Assembly (NCBI GenBank): GCA_007570785.1
Contig: ML664161.1
Location: forward strand, 47,801,491 to 47,865,490
From: Antilocapra americana
Lineage: Eukaryota > Chordata > Mammalia > Artiodactyla > Antilocapridae
DNA length: 64,000 bases
Direction of reading: 5' to 3'
Shown: one piece after another, positions 22,336 through 33,163 of the stretch
Numbering within the stretch: the stretch's first letter is position 1
How the letters are laid out: each line of letters opens with the position of its first letter
Notes under the pieces: generated by a model
What the model was told of the DNA's origin: nothing
Seen by the model: only the letters and a program-made list of their open reading frames with translations
The model's database searches: none
Translations under genes and position numbers: made by a program

Positions 22336-22569
22336 CTCTCCTCATCATGAATCTTTTTTTTTTTTCCTTCATTACATGCCTGGTAATTTTTTACTAGATG
22401 CCAGACATTAAAATTTTTACCTTTTTGGGTGCTAGATATATTTATATTCTTTTACATACTCTTGAGCTTTGTTCTGGGACTTGGTTAAGTTACCTGAAAA
22501 CAATTTGATCCATTTTGGTCTCACCTTTAAGTTCTATTAGGTGGGACCAGAGAAACTTTTAGTCTGTGG

Positions 22570-22791
22570 CTATTTTTTTCCAGTGGTGGTGGTTTAGTCC
22601 CTCAGTCGTATCCAACCCTTGTGACCCCAAGGACTGTAGCCTGTCTAGGCTCCTCTGGTCATGGGATTTTCCAGACAAGAATACTGGAGTGGGTTGCCAT
22701 TTCCTTCTCCAAGGGATCTTCCCGACCCAGGGATCAAACCTGGGTCTCCTGCATTGCAGGCATATTCTTTACTGACAGATTCTTTTTTCTA
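22570..22791 (-). repeat. Bov-tA SINE
   Basis: The reverse-complement SINE is about 22584-22780 ('tcagtcgtatccaaccc' to 'gcaggcatattctttactg'). Similar T-rich flanks (ttttttccag, ttttttctag) may be the TSD. Confidence 0.88.
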
Positions 22792-23032
22792 GTACTAAGG
22801 CCAAACTGCTCTGACTGCTCTATCCAATGTCCTGTGAATTATGAGCTTTTGGTCTGTAGTTGGTGTGAACTGCTATCTTCCTGGCCTTGTATGGAAAAAA
22901 GCTAGAACTAGAGTGAGGTGAGCAAATTATCAAGTGCATTAAAAAAATGTACATGTATTATTAATTGAAGAACATTTAAAATTGTAATTAAACTTTTGAA
23001 GTAATAATAAGTTCAGGTGTAAGAAACAATAC

Positions 23033-23178
23033 AAAGAAAGCTTTGCTGCTGCTGCTGCTGCTGCTGCTAAGTCACTTCAGTTGTGCCCGACTCTGTGCGA
23101 CCCCATAGACGGCAGCCCACCAGGGTCCCCCGTCCCTGGGATTCTCCAGGGAAGAACACTGGAGTGGGTAAAGAAAGC
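23033..23178 (-). repeat. Bov-A2-type SINE, truncated, with GCT tail and TSD
   Basis: Eight GCT units (23045-23069) are the reverse complement of the Bov-A2 CAG tail. SINE sequence follows to 23169. A perfect 9-bp TSD aaagaaagc lies at 23033-23041 and 23170-23178. Confidence 0.92.
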
Positions 23179-23569
23179 CCACCTACCCTTTATCGAACCT
23201 GATAGTACTGGGTTAGTGAAAAAGTTCCTTTGGGTTATTCCATAACATCTTGTGGAAAGATTTGGCCAACTCCATAATATTTTATGAACAATAGGACAAA
23301 ATGACAATCAGAGTATTGACACTAAAGCAGTTAAGATATACAACGTTTGTATCGCCACAAGTTTCCTCCTGTTGTCCAGAACCTTTTCTGAGTGTTGGCT
23401 CTGGGCAGCGCGCTGATCAAGGGTGGAAAATCTAAGGCGGTACTCTCTCTGAGGCTCATCCAAGTGCAGGATCTGCACTTGAGCTTTAGCGCCTTCTGAA
23501 ATTTTGTGTCCTAGATACCACGTTTCCTTTACATAGTCCTAGTTTTGGTGGTGAGTGATCATTTAAATG
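23179..23569. other. No recognised gene or repeat
   Basis: Moderately GC-rich patch around 23400-23480, with no frame of interest. Confidence 0.3.
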
Positions 23570-23775
23570 CAGGGATGAGCAAATTTTTTATGGGTGTAGA
23601 TAGTAAACATTTTAGGCTTGGTGAGACCTACAGATTCTCTTGCATCCACTCAACTCTGCTAATTTAGCACGAAGTAGTCATTACAGCATATGAATGATAT
23701 GTATGACTCCAGTAAAATTTTATTTACAAAAATAGATGGCTGACCCGCTGGCTGCAGTTTCTGATTCCTTCTCGA
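23570..23775 (+). repeat. Old DNA-transposon-like repeat, family unassigned
   Basis: 'gatagtaaacattttaggct', 'actcaactctgctaatttag', 'aaaattttatttacaaaaat' and 'gctggctgcagtttctg' follow the order of a common non-autonomous mammalian DNA-transposon repeat. The name is not assigned. Confidence 0.5.
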
Positions 23776-24225
23776 ATCCCTTGGGTGCCCTTTCCCAGCC
23801 TTGGGTAGTTTCTTCACATGCATGTGGTAATTAGCACATAACTGAGTAACTGAGAGAGACTATGTAGATTTTCAAAGGTTTGCTTTTTTCACCTCTCTTT
23901 GCTCCCCCAGTTTCTCTTGCAAACTCTAGTTACCTTGGCTTCCTTTCCTCCCAGCCTCAGCTCTCCTAGTCAGGGAGACCACCTGGTTCTGAGTTCTGTT
24001 TGTCTCATGACCTCTTCATTGACCAACACCCAGGATCTTAGTGGGTATCATTTCACATTTTATGTACAATTTTAAATTTATTTCTGGTGAGAGAATAAAT
24101 TCAGTCCTTATTATTTCTTCTTGGCCAAGTGTGGAAATCTCTAGTGTTGTGTTTTGAAATTAGGTTGTGCTATCATCTCCTGTTATAAATAAAAATGAGA
24201 TGGATTATTTGTATAGAATTCAATG
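23776..24225. other. No recognised gene
   Basis: Pyrimidine-rich stretch (23890-23960) without a frame. Confidence 0.3.
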
Positions 24226-24431
24226 GGACATCCCTCCCTCATGGCTCAGTGGTAAAGAATCCACCTGCCCAGCAGGAGACACAGGTTTGATCCCTGGGTT
24301 AGGAAGATCCCCTGGAGAAGGAAATGGCAACGCAATTCAGTATTCTTGCCTGGAGAATTCCATGGACAGAGAAGCCTGGTGGGCTACAGTCCATGAAGTC
24401 GCAGAGGCAGACATGACTTTGCAATTAAACA
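24226..24431 (+). repeat. Bov-tA SINE, full-length
   Basis: 'catggctcagtggtaaagaat' tRNA-like head with 'ggtttgatccctgggttagg' (B-box region), then the Bov-A body to 'gcagacatgactttgcaa'. Confidence 0.93.
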
Positions 24432-24479
24432 ATAAAAAATAACAACAAAAATAGAATTTAATATATTCAGAATCCATTA

Positions 24480-24655
24480 TGTAACTAACTTTATGGACTT
24501 GTCAAGTTATCATAGACTTCTAGAGTTTTAATTTTCTCATTTGTATGAGGAGGAGAATAATATTGGTCTCACAAATTTGTTAGAAAGTTTAAATGAAGAA
24601 TAAATGAGAAAACACCTATGTATGTCTTACTTGTAGTAGGCAAAAAAATGTTTAA
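24480..24655 (-). repeat. MIR
   Basis: 'ttttaattttctcatttgta', 'gaggaggagaataatattgg', 'gtttaaatgaagaataaatg' and 'acttgtagtaggc' follow MIR read in reverse. Confidence 0.6.
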
Positions 24656-24939
24656 TTCACTTTCCCAAGTTTGATGCATTGATTAACTAAAACTGGATTA
24701 CAATTTTTTAAGACTATGTTCTGGGGTTGGAAGGATTATGAGGAATGTAAATACACAGAAATTATATTGCTGCTCTTTTAATTGTACTGCCAGTGTTTGG
24801 GAGTTGAATAGTGGTAGGAAATAGCCTGTATTTCACTTTTCTCCCTATGTCCCATAAAAAGGAGGTTAATTAAAGTAGTAATACATTTGCCATTATGGAT
24901 TTTCTTTGGTAAAATATCCCTTTATGTTTCTTCTCATTT

Positions 24940-25083
24940 TTAATTGAATTAAAACAATTTTTTGGCTCCACTGCACGGCATGCGGGTTCCTAGTTCCCCA
25001 ACCAGGGACTGAATCTATGACTCCTGCAGTGGAAACACAGGGTCTTAACCACTGGACCACCAGGAAAGTCCCTTAACTGAATT
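24940..25083 (-). repeat. SINE2/CHR-type short SINE with TSD
   Basis: 'ttggctccactgcacggcatg' to 'aaccactggaccaccagg' (24951-25072). TSDs are ttaattgaatt (24940-24950) and ttaactgaatt (25073-25083), one mismatch. Confidence 0.85.
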
Positions 25084-26670
25084 TTTTTAACTGGTGATTT
25101 TTGAGAATTCTTTGTATACTCTAAACCTAAGTCCTTTATTACGTTTTCTCCTATTATACAGCGTGTCTTTGCATCTTCTTAACAGAATCTCTCACAGAGC
25201 AAATTTTCCTTTTGAACTTTGATGAAGTCCAGTTTATTAAGTTTTTTCTTTTGTGGATCAAACTTTGGATATCATTTCTGAGGACTCTTTAGCAAGCCTT
25301 AGATCGTCAAGATCTTCTCCTATGTTATCTATTTTTTTTATAGGTTTATGTTTTACATTTAAAGCTGTGATCTTTCAGATTTTATATAAGGTTTGAAGTC
25401 TGCATTAAGGTTCATTCTTTTACTTATGGATGTCCATTTACAAAAGATATTATACATATTCCATTGAGTTTCTTTTGTACCTTTGTAGCAAATTAATCAG
25501 CCGTACTTGCGTTGGTCTATTTCTGGGTTCTCTATGACATTCCATTGATGTACATGTCTATCCATCTGTTAGTACCACACAGTCTTGATTGCTTTAGCTA
25601 GGCTATAAAATAAATTTTGAAATCAGGTAGAATTCTTCTCACTCTATTTTTTAAAATCATTTTATATATCCAAGTTCCATCAGCATTCCACATCTTTTAG
25701 AATAGTCTTGTCGACTAGACATTTCAAAACGCTTTACTGGAATTCTGATAGTGATAATGATAAACCTTAATTATTCTGGTCATCTCTATATGTTGTCTTC
25801 CAGTCATGATTTTTGGTGTCTCTGTGTTCATTGCTAATATATAAAAATACAACTGATCATTGTATGTTGACTTTATATTATTCTGTGATCTTGCTGAACT
25901 CACTAAACAGCTAAATAAATTTATTTGAATTTCCTTTATAGATGGTCACGTCATCTGCCAACAGGGACAGTTTCACTTCTTGCTTTCTTAATCTTTGCTT
26001 GCCAGTGTGGGAGATGCAGTAGATGTGGGTTCGATCCCTTGCTTTTCTGTATGCCTTTTCCTCCCTTTACTTGCCATAAGGCACTGGCTAAAACTTTCAA
26101 AACTGTGGTGAATAGAGTGATGAGAGCAGACATCCTTGTCTTGTTGTGACCTTAGGGAAGACTTGCAGTCTTTCACCATTAAATATGATGTTGCCATTGT
26201 TATTTAGTCGCTACATGTGTCTGACTCTTTTATGACCCCATGAACTATGGCCTGGTAGCCTCCTCTGTTCATGGGATTTCCCAGGCAAGAGTATTGGAAT
26301 GGGTTGCATTTCCTTCTCCTGGTGATCTTCCCACCCCAGGCATTGAACCGGTGTCTCCTGCATTGGCATGCAGATTTTTACCACTGAGCCACCAGGGAAG
26401 CCCAAATAAGATGTTATCTGGAGGCTTCTTGTAGAGGATTTTCATCAAGACGAGAAAGTTCCTCTCTATGTATAGTTTGAGAGTTTGTAGTTTAAATGGG
26501 TAGTGGGTGTGGCCAACTGCTTCTTCTGCATCAGATAATGGTCATGTAATTTTTCTTAGCCTATTAATATGGTGTATTACATTGATTCATTTTTTAATAT
26601 TGAACTAGTCTAGCCTCCTTAGAGTAAACATACCATATGGTCATGGTACATAATTTTAAAAATTTATTGC
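25084..26670 (-). repeat. Old L1 ORF2 region (L1M-type), split by Bov-tA
   Basis: The plus strand is the reverse complement of L1 ORF2: 'aagtcctttattacgttttc', 'ttgattgctttagctaggct', 'tgatcttgctgaactcact' and 'gtcatctgccaacagggaca' are landmarks of the polymerase and upstream region. All frames are broken. A SINE-like scrap ('ggagatgcagtagatgtggg') lies near 26005-26040, and a full Bov-tA interrupts it at 26193-26403. Confidence 0.75.
26181..26415 (-). repeat. Bov-tA SINE with TSD
   Basis: Reverse-complement SINE 26193-26403 ends in 'gagccaccagggaagccc'. TSDs are aaatatgatgtt (26181-26192) and aaataagatgtt (26404-26415), one mismatch. Confidence 0.93.
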
Positions 26671-26674
26671 TGAA

Positions 26675-27675
26675 GTCCATTTGTGTCAGGTGGGGTTAAA
26701 AGTCCAGATTCCTCACTTGAATTCCATTGACACTGGTGGTAAAGGAGTGCTCTTTGTTGCTCCTGGGTGAGGGTGGGAGCGAGGCTCTCCATTAATAGCT
26801 AATTATTACTATTACTCTCCACTAATTATTATTATTCTCCACTAATGCATTTACTAATGGCGGTCTTGCTGGGAGTGGCATGTTTGTTCATCATTCCCCA
26901 CATAGCCTCTCTGACACTGTTGTGGAGTAGTACCATGTTAATATTGAGTGTTGGCAGAAAACCCTATTCTCCACTAGGCCTCATCTGATATCGGCTCAGC
27001 AGGAAACCACAGAGGCATCAATACCTCTGGGTGGGTGTGGAAGACCAGGTTTCCCACATGGTCTCCACTGATTTCACAGGGAAGGACACTTGACCGTTCA
27101 CAGGAGCAGAAGTCCTTTACCCTTTCTTAGCCTTCACTGGAAACCTCCCTGGAAAAAGAAGTGGGGTGGCTTGCTATAGCCTGGTGAGGCTAGAGTTCTA
27201 GTTTCTTCACTTGGCTTTTGATGGCAGAGTTATGGATGGGGTCAATCTTTTTTTTTTTTTTTTGATGTGTTGCTGGAGTAAAATGGTTATTGTGTAATTG
27301 TGTAATTCAAAAAATTATCTTGGTAATTTTCCCCTTTTCTGAGTCTTTGGCTGCGTTAGGGAGGCATTTTCTTGGGGACATTATTTGTGCCTGTTGTTGT
27401 CTCTAGGTTGCCTATGGTTTCAGCACCCAGTTTGGGGTATAAGAAGAGAGGGAAAAAACACAGGGAACTCATTGCTCAGAATTACCCATGCCTCTAGTTG
27501 CTGAAATATTTCTTTAGTTCTAATGTGCAAATTGGCTTGCTTCTGTGCTTTTTCTTCCCTCGGGCTTAAGTTTTAGCATTCTCAGGTTTTCTAGGTCAGT
27601 TGTCATATTTCCATCTGCTTCTAATTTTTCAAAATTTTCTGTTTAGCACCTCCTAATTATTCTGTCCTTGTGGAT
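26675..27675. repeat. Old L1-associated repeat, poorly assigned
   Basis: 'gtggaagaccaggtttccca', 'ggaaacctccctggaaaaag', 'gggaaaaaacacagggaact', 'gcattctcaggttttctagg' and 'tgtttagcacctcctaatta' follow the order of an old L1M-type terminal region. Divergence is high and the strand was not settled. Confidence 0.42.
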
Positions 27676-27679
27676 TTAT

Positions 27680-28118
27680 TTCTAAAAAGTATTTTATTTT
27701 ATTAGATTTCCATGAATGCTATGCATTTGATTCTTAAGGATATATTGTAAATTGCAATTTTTCAAAAGTATTATTTTCTGCAAGTCTTTTATTGAAAATA
27801 TTTTAAATCCATTCTCTCTGTGCCAGTGGCTCCATAGCATTGTGTCAGTCAAAGTTCATTAGGAGTTAGAAACCATACGAGTTACTTTAAGAGAGGGAAT
27901 TCAACATAAAGAATTGTTGGCTAAATATTTAGAACTGAGAAAAACAAAAAGAGAAGCATAATTGCATCATGGAAATAGCAATTGTAAGAAGTAGCTACCA
28001 TTTGTAGATTTGGAAGAAGAAAGGAAAGGAGATAGGATGATTAAAACTTGGATAATTACAGAAGGGGCTCCATGAAGCTTAAATCTGGGCCTCACAATTG
28101 GAGGTGCTTGTCAGATGG
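27680..28118. other. Unassigned, possibly old repeat
   Basis: 'gtcaaagttcattaggagtt' with 'agaaaccatacgagttact' at 27848-27890 resembles an old dispersed repeat, but no family is assigned. No gene is seen. Confidence 0.3.
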
Positions 28119-28150
28119 CCTTGATGTCTCTAAACTCAGAGACATCAAGG
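28119..28150. other. Perfect 13-bp inverted repeat (hairpin)
   Basis: Left arm ccttgatgtctct (28119-28131), loop aaactc (28132-28137), right arm agagacatcaagg (28138-28150). The arms are exactly complementary. No recognised repeat explains it. Confidence 0.95.
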
Positions 28151-28439
28151 TGAGGTTGGGACTCAGCCTATTGAGGAGGAGAATTATGGCTGGCTCTTCC
28201 TAAGTTCACTGAAGGCACATAATAAGGCATATTGTGCAAATGTTGGTAACACTGCAAAGTAGATTCAGTTGAGGCCATGAAACTAACCACTGTTGCTTGG
28301 CTGAGGAAGCAGGTGATGCTGAGAGAAACAAGATGCACACAAGAAACCAAAAATGAGCAGATGGGAAAAGGTAGGCCCCTTGTTTATCCTCCATATTTGA
28401 GGTCTTCCTCTAATATATCTGATTTGTAGAACTTTCTAG

Positions 28440-28691
28440 AAGTATGATTTGCAGAGTTTCCACTCTGCCCTAGAATAGGAGAGAAAATTATAGAAGCTGG
28501 ATTTGAACCTAACTTAAAAATGAATACAGTTATCTTTATTTTTATCTTTAAGTATTTACATTCCTGAATTGCTCACATAATTGCTTATGTTTCTTATTTG
28601 TTTTACTCAAAAGTACACTCTTATTTGTTTTTTGCAATACATTTATGATACAGAAGAGGTAAAATTTTTCTTATTTTACCTATATGAAGTT
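28440..28691 (+). repeat. Left part of a MIR split by an L1 insertion
   Basis: Weak MIR-like sequence ('gaagaggtaaaatttttctt', 'atatgaagttagagccacag') precedes the L1 insertion and continues at 28935 with 'aagtgatgtccaaaccc'. The left border is uncertain. Confidence 0.4.
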
Positions 28692-28934
28692 AGAGCCACA
28701 GTGAAATTTTTTTTAAACTTTTTATTTTATTGATGTATAGCCAGTTAACAATGTTGTGACATTTGCAGGCAGACAGCAAAGGAACTCAACCATACATATA
28801 CATGTATCCATTCTCCTCCAAGCTCCCCTCTCATCCAGGCTGCCACATAATATTGAACAGACTTACATGTTCTTTTCAGTAGGACCTTGTTGGTTATCCA
28901 TGTTAAATACAGCAGTGAGAGCCACAGTAAAATT
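28692..28934 (-). repeat. L1 3' UTR insertion with 17-bp TSD
   Basis: The L1 3' end is 28709-28917 ('ttattttattgatgtatagc', 'tccattctcctccaagctcc', 'taggaccttgttggttatcc'). The 17-bp direct repeats at 28692-28708 and 28918-28934 (agagccacagtgaaatt and agagccacagtaaaatt) differ at one base. Confidence 0.88.
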
Positions 28935-29249
28935 AAGTGATGTCCAAACCCACATACCTGAAACCAAAAATCAGGTCCTCTGGATTCTATACCAGTGAAT
29001 TTAGTATATGTTTGGTAATTTTATCTAGTCTAATGGCTTAAGTACCTTCTCTCTTGTTAATGTATTCTCTCATATGCATATTTTCACCCCAGACTTTGTA
29101 TTCTCTCAAATGTATGTTTTCACTCTAGATTTCTCCCTAATTCCAGCTCTCATCTTAGTATGTCTGAAAAGAGTTCAGAGCTTTCCTCCTTGAAACTCAT
29201 TCTTCAACAGTCTTGCCACTTTCAGTCAATGACAGTCTTATTCTTCCAG
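28935..29249. other. MIR tail then unassigned sequence
   Basis: The first 60 bases appear to continue the interrupted MIR. Beyond that two similar segments 'gtattctctca(t/a)atg(c/t)at(a/g)ttttcac' (29060-29090 and 29099-29124) form a small imperfect direct repeat. Confidence 0.35.
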
Positions 29250-30010
29250 TTCTCAGGCTAAAGACTCTGGAGCAGCCTTGGACTCTTCTATTTATCTCTC
29301 ATCTTCTAGTCAATCTAATAGCAAATTTTGAAAAAAATATAATCAAGTTCCAATATCTTCTCACAGTCTCCACTTCTAACCCTCCCTCCTAAGCTATCAC
29401 CATCTCTTGCCTGGATTATTTCAATAGCCTACTATTAGGATTCCCAGTTTCCTCTATAGTTCCTTTTTTTGGTCTATTTTTAAGGAAAGAAGTTAGGCAG
29501 CAAGTGTAATCTTACTAAATTTTAAGTCTGAATGTTTTGCTGTGTGGCTCAAAATCTTCCAGTGTCTTTTCATTTTACTCAGAGTAAAAGACAAAGTCAT
29601 TTTCGGACCCCACCAAGTGCTAGGAAATCCAGCTCACCTGGAGTTAGCTGCTGTGAACAACTGCACAACTCCAGAGGGTGTCACCATAGAGAAGAGATTG
29701 TGCTGTAATGTGAGCCCACCTCTTCCTCCTGTTACCTCTCTGGACTTTCCTTTTTGTTGCTTCTCTTATCATTTATTCTGTTCTGGTCCTCTCAACATAC
29801 TTGCTAGTACTCAAACTTGCCAAGTACTCTTCACGGCCATTGCCCTGTTCTCTGTGCTTCCTCTTCAGAGCTATGCATGGCTTCTTCACGCATTCAACAG
29901 GCTTTGTTGTAAAAATGTTATCTCCATAAATTCTTACTCTGCCCTTTTTAAAAATGCAGCAAGAGTCCTGCTTCTTGTAGACCCTAACCTCTTCCCTGCT
30001 TTATATTTTC
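29250..30010 (+). repeat. L2-like LINE remnant
   Basis: 'ttgcctggattatttcaatag', 'gtgtggctcaaaatcttcca', 'actcagagtaaaagacaaag' and 'aactgccaagtactcttcac'-type phrases follow the distal L2 sequence. The 159-codon frame at 29542-30021 lies within it and is not a gene. Confidence 0.55.
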
Positions 30011-30014
30011 ATAG

Positions 30015-30251
30015 CATTTAACCCTATGCGTGTGTGCTCAGTCACTTTAGACATGTCCAAGTCTGCCATCCCAGAGACTATAGCCTGTCAGGCTCCACTG
30101 TCTGTGGGATTTCCCAGGCAAGAATACTGAGTGGGTAGCCATTCCCTTCTGCAGAGGAACATTCCGACTGAGGGACCGAACCCATGTATCCTGCATTGTA
30201 GGCAGATTCTTTACCCACTTTGCCACCTGGGAAGTGCACTTAACCCTATGC
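30015..30251 (-). repeat. Bov-tA SINE with 15-bp TSD
   Basis: Reverse-complement SINE 30030-30236. TSDs are catttaaccctatgc (30015-30029) and cacttaaccctatgc (30237-30251), one mismatch. Confidence 0.93.
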
Positions 30252-30259
30252 ATATAACA

Positions 30260-30304
30260 GCATTGCAGGCAGATTCTTTACCAACTGAGCTATCAGAGAA
30301 GCCT
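30260..30304 (-). repeat. Bov-tA terminal fragment
   Basis: 'gcattgcaggcagattcttta' to 'gagctatcagagaagcc' is only the last ~45 bases of a minus-strand Bov-tA, next to a full copy. Confidence 0.8.
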
Positions 30305-30949
30305 ATAACATAACCACATTATATGTTATATGTTACTTGTTTATTTTCTGTCTGTACTAGAACTTAACTATGATGACTCAAAAGAAGGATTTTTTTTCTA
30401 GTTTACAAGTGGTGTGCTCCAATACCTGGGACTGAGCATAACACATATTTCTCTATAGATGTAGTAATCTTGTATTACTATCTCCATAATTGTAAAAATT
30501 TGATCTGCCTTAATATAATGAAAAAGAATATATAAATTGAAGTCCTAAAAAGAATGAGAATCTGTACCAAGCTGCTAATTTAATCTGCTAAGGCATGGTA
30601 TTTATAAGACGAAAGTTAAATTGCATTGAAAATATATTTGTGATAGTAAATCTGTGTCATATTGCCAAATTTGAGTAATATCGAAAAATCTTATGTGCAA
30701 TTGCCTTATTCATCACCATCACAATTTGGAACTTCCATGGTTTAGTCAATGTGAGTCCAATAAAAAAGAAAAAAATATTGTCCTATGCTATCTGGGAGAT
30801 TAGGTTTTCTACCTTTTAAAGCAAGTGTACCTGCATGCAATTTTAAGATTCATTAATAAAAACAAATAAATTAAGAAAGAAAAATGTTTTGAGCCAAAAA
30901 CATGTATGTCCCTGGGAAATTTAGCATATTGATAAAGCCATGGTTTGAT
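30305..30949. other. AT-rich, no recognised gene
   Basis: No frame or nameable repeat. Confidence 0.3.
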
Positions 30950-31457
30950 GGCTTCCCTGATCACTCAGTTGTAAAGAATCTGCCTGCGAAGCGGGAGACC
31001 CAGTTCGATTCCTGGGTTGAGAGTATCCCCTGGAGAAGGGAAAGGCCACCCACTCCAGTATTCTGACCTGGAGAATTCCAGGGACAGTCCATGGGATAGC
31101 AAAGAGTTGGACACAACTGAGCAACTTTCACTTTCACTTTGGGATTCCCTGATAGCTCAGTTGGTTAAGAATCCACCTGGAATGCAAGAGAAGCCAATTC
31201 GATTCCTGAGTCAGGAAGATCCTCTGGAGAAGGGACAGGCTACCCACTCCAGTATTCTTGGGCTTCCCTTGTGGCTCAGCTGGTAAAGAATCCACCTGCA
31301 ATGCGGGAGACCTGGGTTTGATCCCTGGGTTGGGAAGATTCCCTGGAGAAGGGAAAGGCTACCCACTCCAGTATTCTGGCCTGGAGAATTCCGTGGACTG
31401 TATAGTCAGTCCATGGGTGGCAAAAAGTCACACGACTGAGCAACTTTCACTTCACTT
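30950..31457 (+). repeat. Three Bov-tA SINE units head to tail
   Basis: Unit 1 (30950-31138) and unit 3 (31260-31457) run from a tRNA-like head to a 'caactttcactttcacttt' end. Unit 2 (31141-31258) is cut off after 'ccactccagtattcttg', exactly where unit 3 begins. Each head carries a 'ttcgattcctg' or 'tttgatccctg' B-box-like motif. The units are diverged from each other. Confidence 0.92.
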
Positions 31458-33163
31458 TAGTAGAAAGAAGTAAAAGTTATGCTGCTTACTTTGGCAAAGA
31501 CACACATTTAAAAGGAATGGTAAAATACAATGCAAACTTCAAGGTGAACTTCGGAATTACAGGATGTTGCCATGATTGATGTGCCTAGCTTGTTAGTATT
31601 CCCAGCCCAGTTGCTACATAAACAATGTTCCCTCTTGTCCTGTGATTCTGGCATTATTAATTGAAAATGTGTGGGCTATCTGTCTTGAATGGATTATAAG
31701 AAACAAAGGAAACAATGACCTATAGAGTGCATTCTCATTTTCCTGTTGATAATATCAAGCAATTGAAACAGTCCAAAGTGGAAAATATATAAAATTCCAT
31801 CTTTTGTGGGTCAGAAATAGGGAAAATATAATAAGCTCTAGAATGTATTCAGGACATCACAAATAAGGCACCATAAAACATCCAGCATGCTGAGGTGTGG
31901 CACTATTATAGGGCTTGTTCTAGCAATTTGTGTCAAGCCAAAAATTAATGCTGAAAAATAAATTTCTCTGGACACTATCTTTGTAACTCGACTCATTATA
32001 TTGCTTGCATTTCTTAAAACTACTACTGGTTTGATAAGGTTAATTTAATTAGAAAGTAATCTGCCAGAAATAAATGTCTAATAACTGAGAAATGAGATTA
32101 TTAATGCTTTGGGGAATATAGGAAATGTGTAAAATGACTGCTGAGAGGGTCAGTTGGCCTCAGCAAATGTTCTTTTTTACTGTGTTGTTTACAGATATGG
32201 GTAGTAGTGAGTGTGCTAACCACGTCAGTTTTCACTGACATAACTTAAATTTCACACTGTAAGAGCTTTGTTTTGTTAAGATGGAGATGCTGCTGCATTT
32301 CATAAAACCAGGGGTTTACTCTGATGGTAGAAAAGGCATAGTTAGCTTGTTTTTCTCATGTTTACAGGAGGCTTTAGAAAAGCATTTGGCAGGTAGAGCC
32401 AAATGAGAGGGAAAAAAAAAATCCTCCTTTGACTATAGAGGCTTTTCTTTGTTCAGTTTTGTGATGAATGATACACTTGCTGTACATGATTGCCTTTCAT
32501 AAGTGTGTTAGCATTAGGTGCTGATAAAGTAATCAGTAGAAATTCTGTATCTCAGTGTCCCTTTTAAAATTTATATTCAATTTAATAGCAGGTGAAATTC
32601 CTTTTGTTTCCTCAAAATTTTAGCTCAGCTTTATTCAATTTTTTCAGTAATAGCTTAATTCCCATAATATAAAAAGGAGTCTTTTTCTGTTACTTGATTT
32701 TATATTTCACTTTGTGGATTGCAAAGAACATGTAGTTCTTCCTCCTTGGGCCACATAGCCATGCATGTAACAATTTACAAGGACTTAGAAGTCAGAGTGG
32801 GTGAAGATTTTAACTGGGAAGCCAACTGGGAGATAGTGGCTGGGTGGGGGTTGGGATTGAGGATGTGGATAAAGTTAATTGCCCAGGAAAGGTGGCAGGG
32901 GGCAGGGGAAATCTGAAAGTCAAGATTAATGAACCCATTTTCCGAAGTATGGCAACAGGCATAAATCCAGGGTAGGATTCAAGAAATCAAAGTGAGTCAA
33001 ATCCAAAGGCCATCCCAAACCACCACGTAGTAAGGGTGTGGACATGGAGATTGATGAGGGACATGGACTGTAAATCTGATTGGTGGTTCTTCTCCCTGAA
33101 CATACATTTTTGTACCTGGAATTTGTAAAAGATCCCATGTCTTCCCCCACCCCACCCCCACCT
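31458..33163. other. Longest repeat-poor stretch
   Basis: About 1.7 kb with no recognised young or old repeat, AT-rich, with no long frame. The last 25 bases before the next L1 tail are a C/A-rich run (33139-33163). Confidence 0.4.

Larger units (their letters stand above)
20745..22910. repeat. Old L1-type repeat broken by three later insertions
   Basis: Segments at 20745-20970, 21272-21726, 22340-22583 and 22785-22910 read in order as one old L1M-type repeat: 'ttgggataaagaattatagg', 'ccccacagcttatcaattc', 'catgcctggtaattttttac', 'gggaccagagaaacttttag', 'aatgtcctgtgaattatgag'. Between them lie a Bov-tA dimer, a younger L1 and another Bov-tA. Orientation was not settled. Confidence 0.5.

Noticed and set aside
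24226..24431. tRNA gene suggested by a B-box-like ggtttgatccctggg motif
   Set aside because: The motif belongs to the tRNA-derived head of Bov-tA; no cloverleaf of a true tRNA gene is formed.
29542..30021. 159-codon frame
   Set aside because: It lies in L2-like sequence and shows no domain.
30950..31457. CRISPR-like repeat array
   Set aside because: Three long diverged SINE units with no regular spacers, in a mammalian genome.
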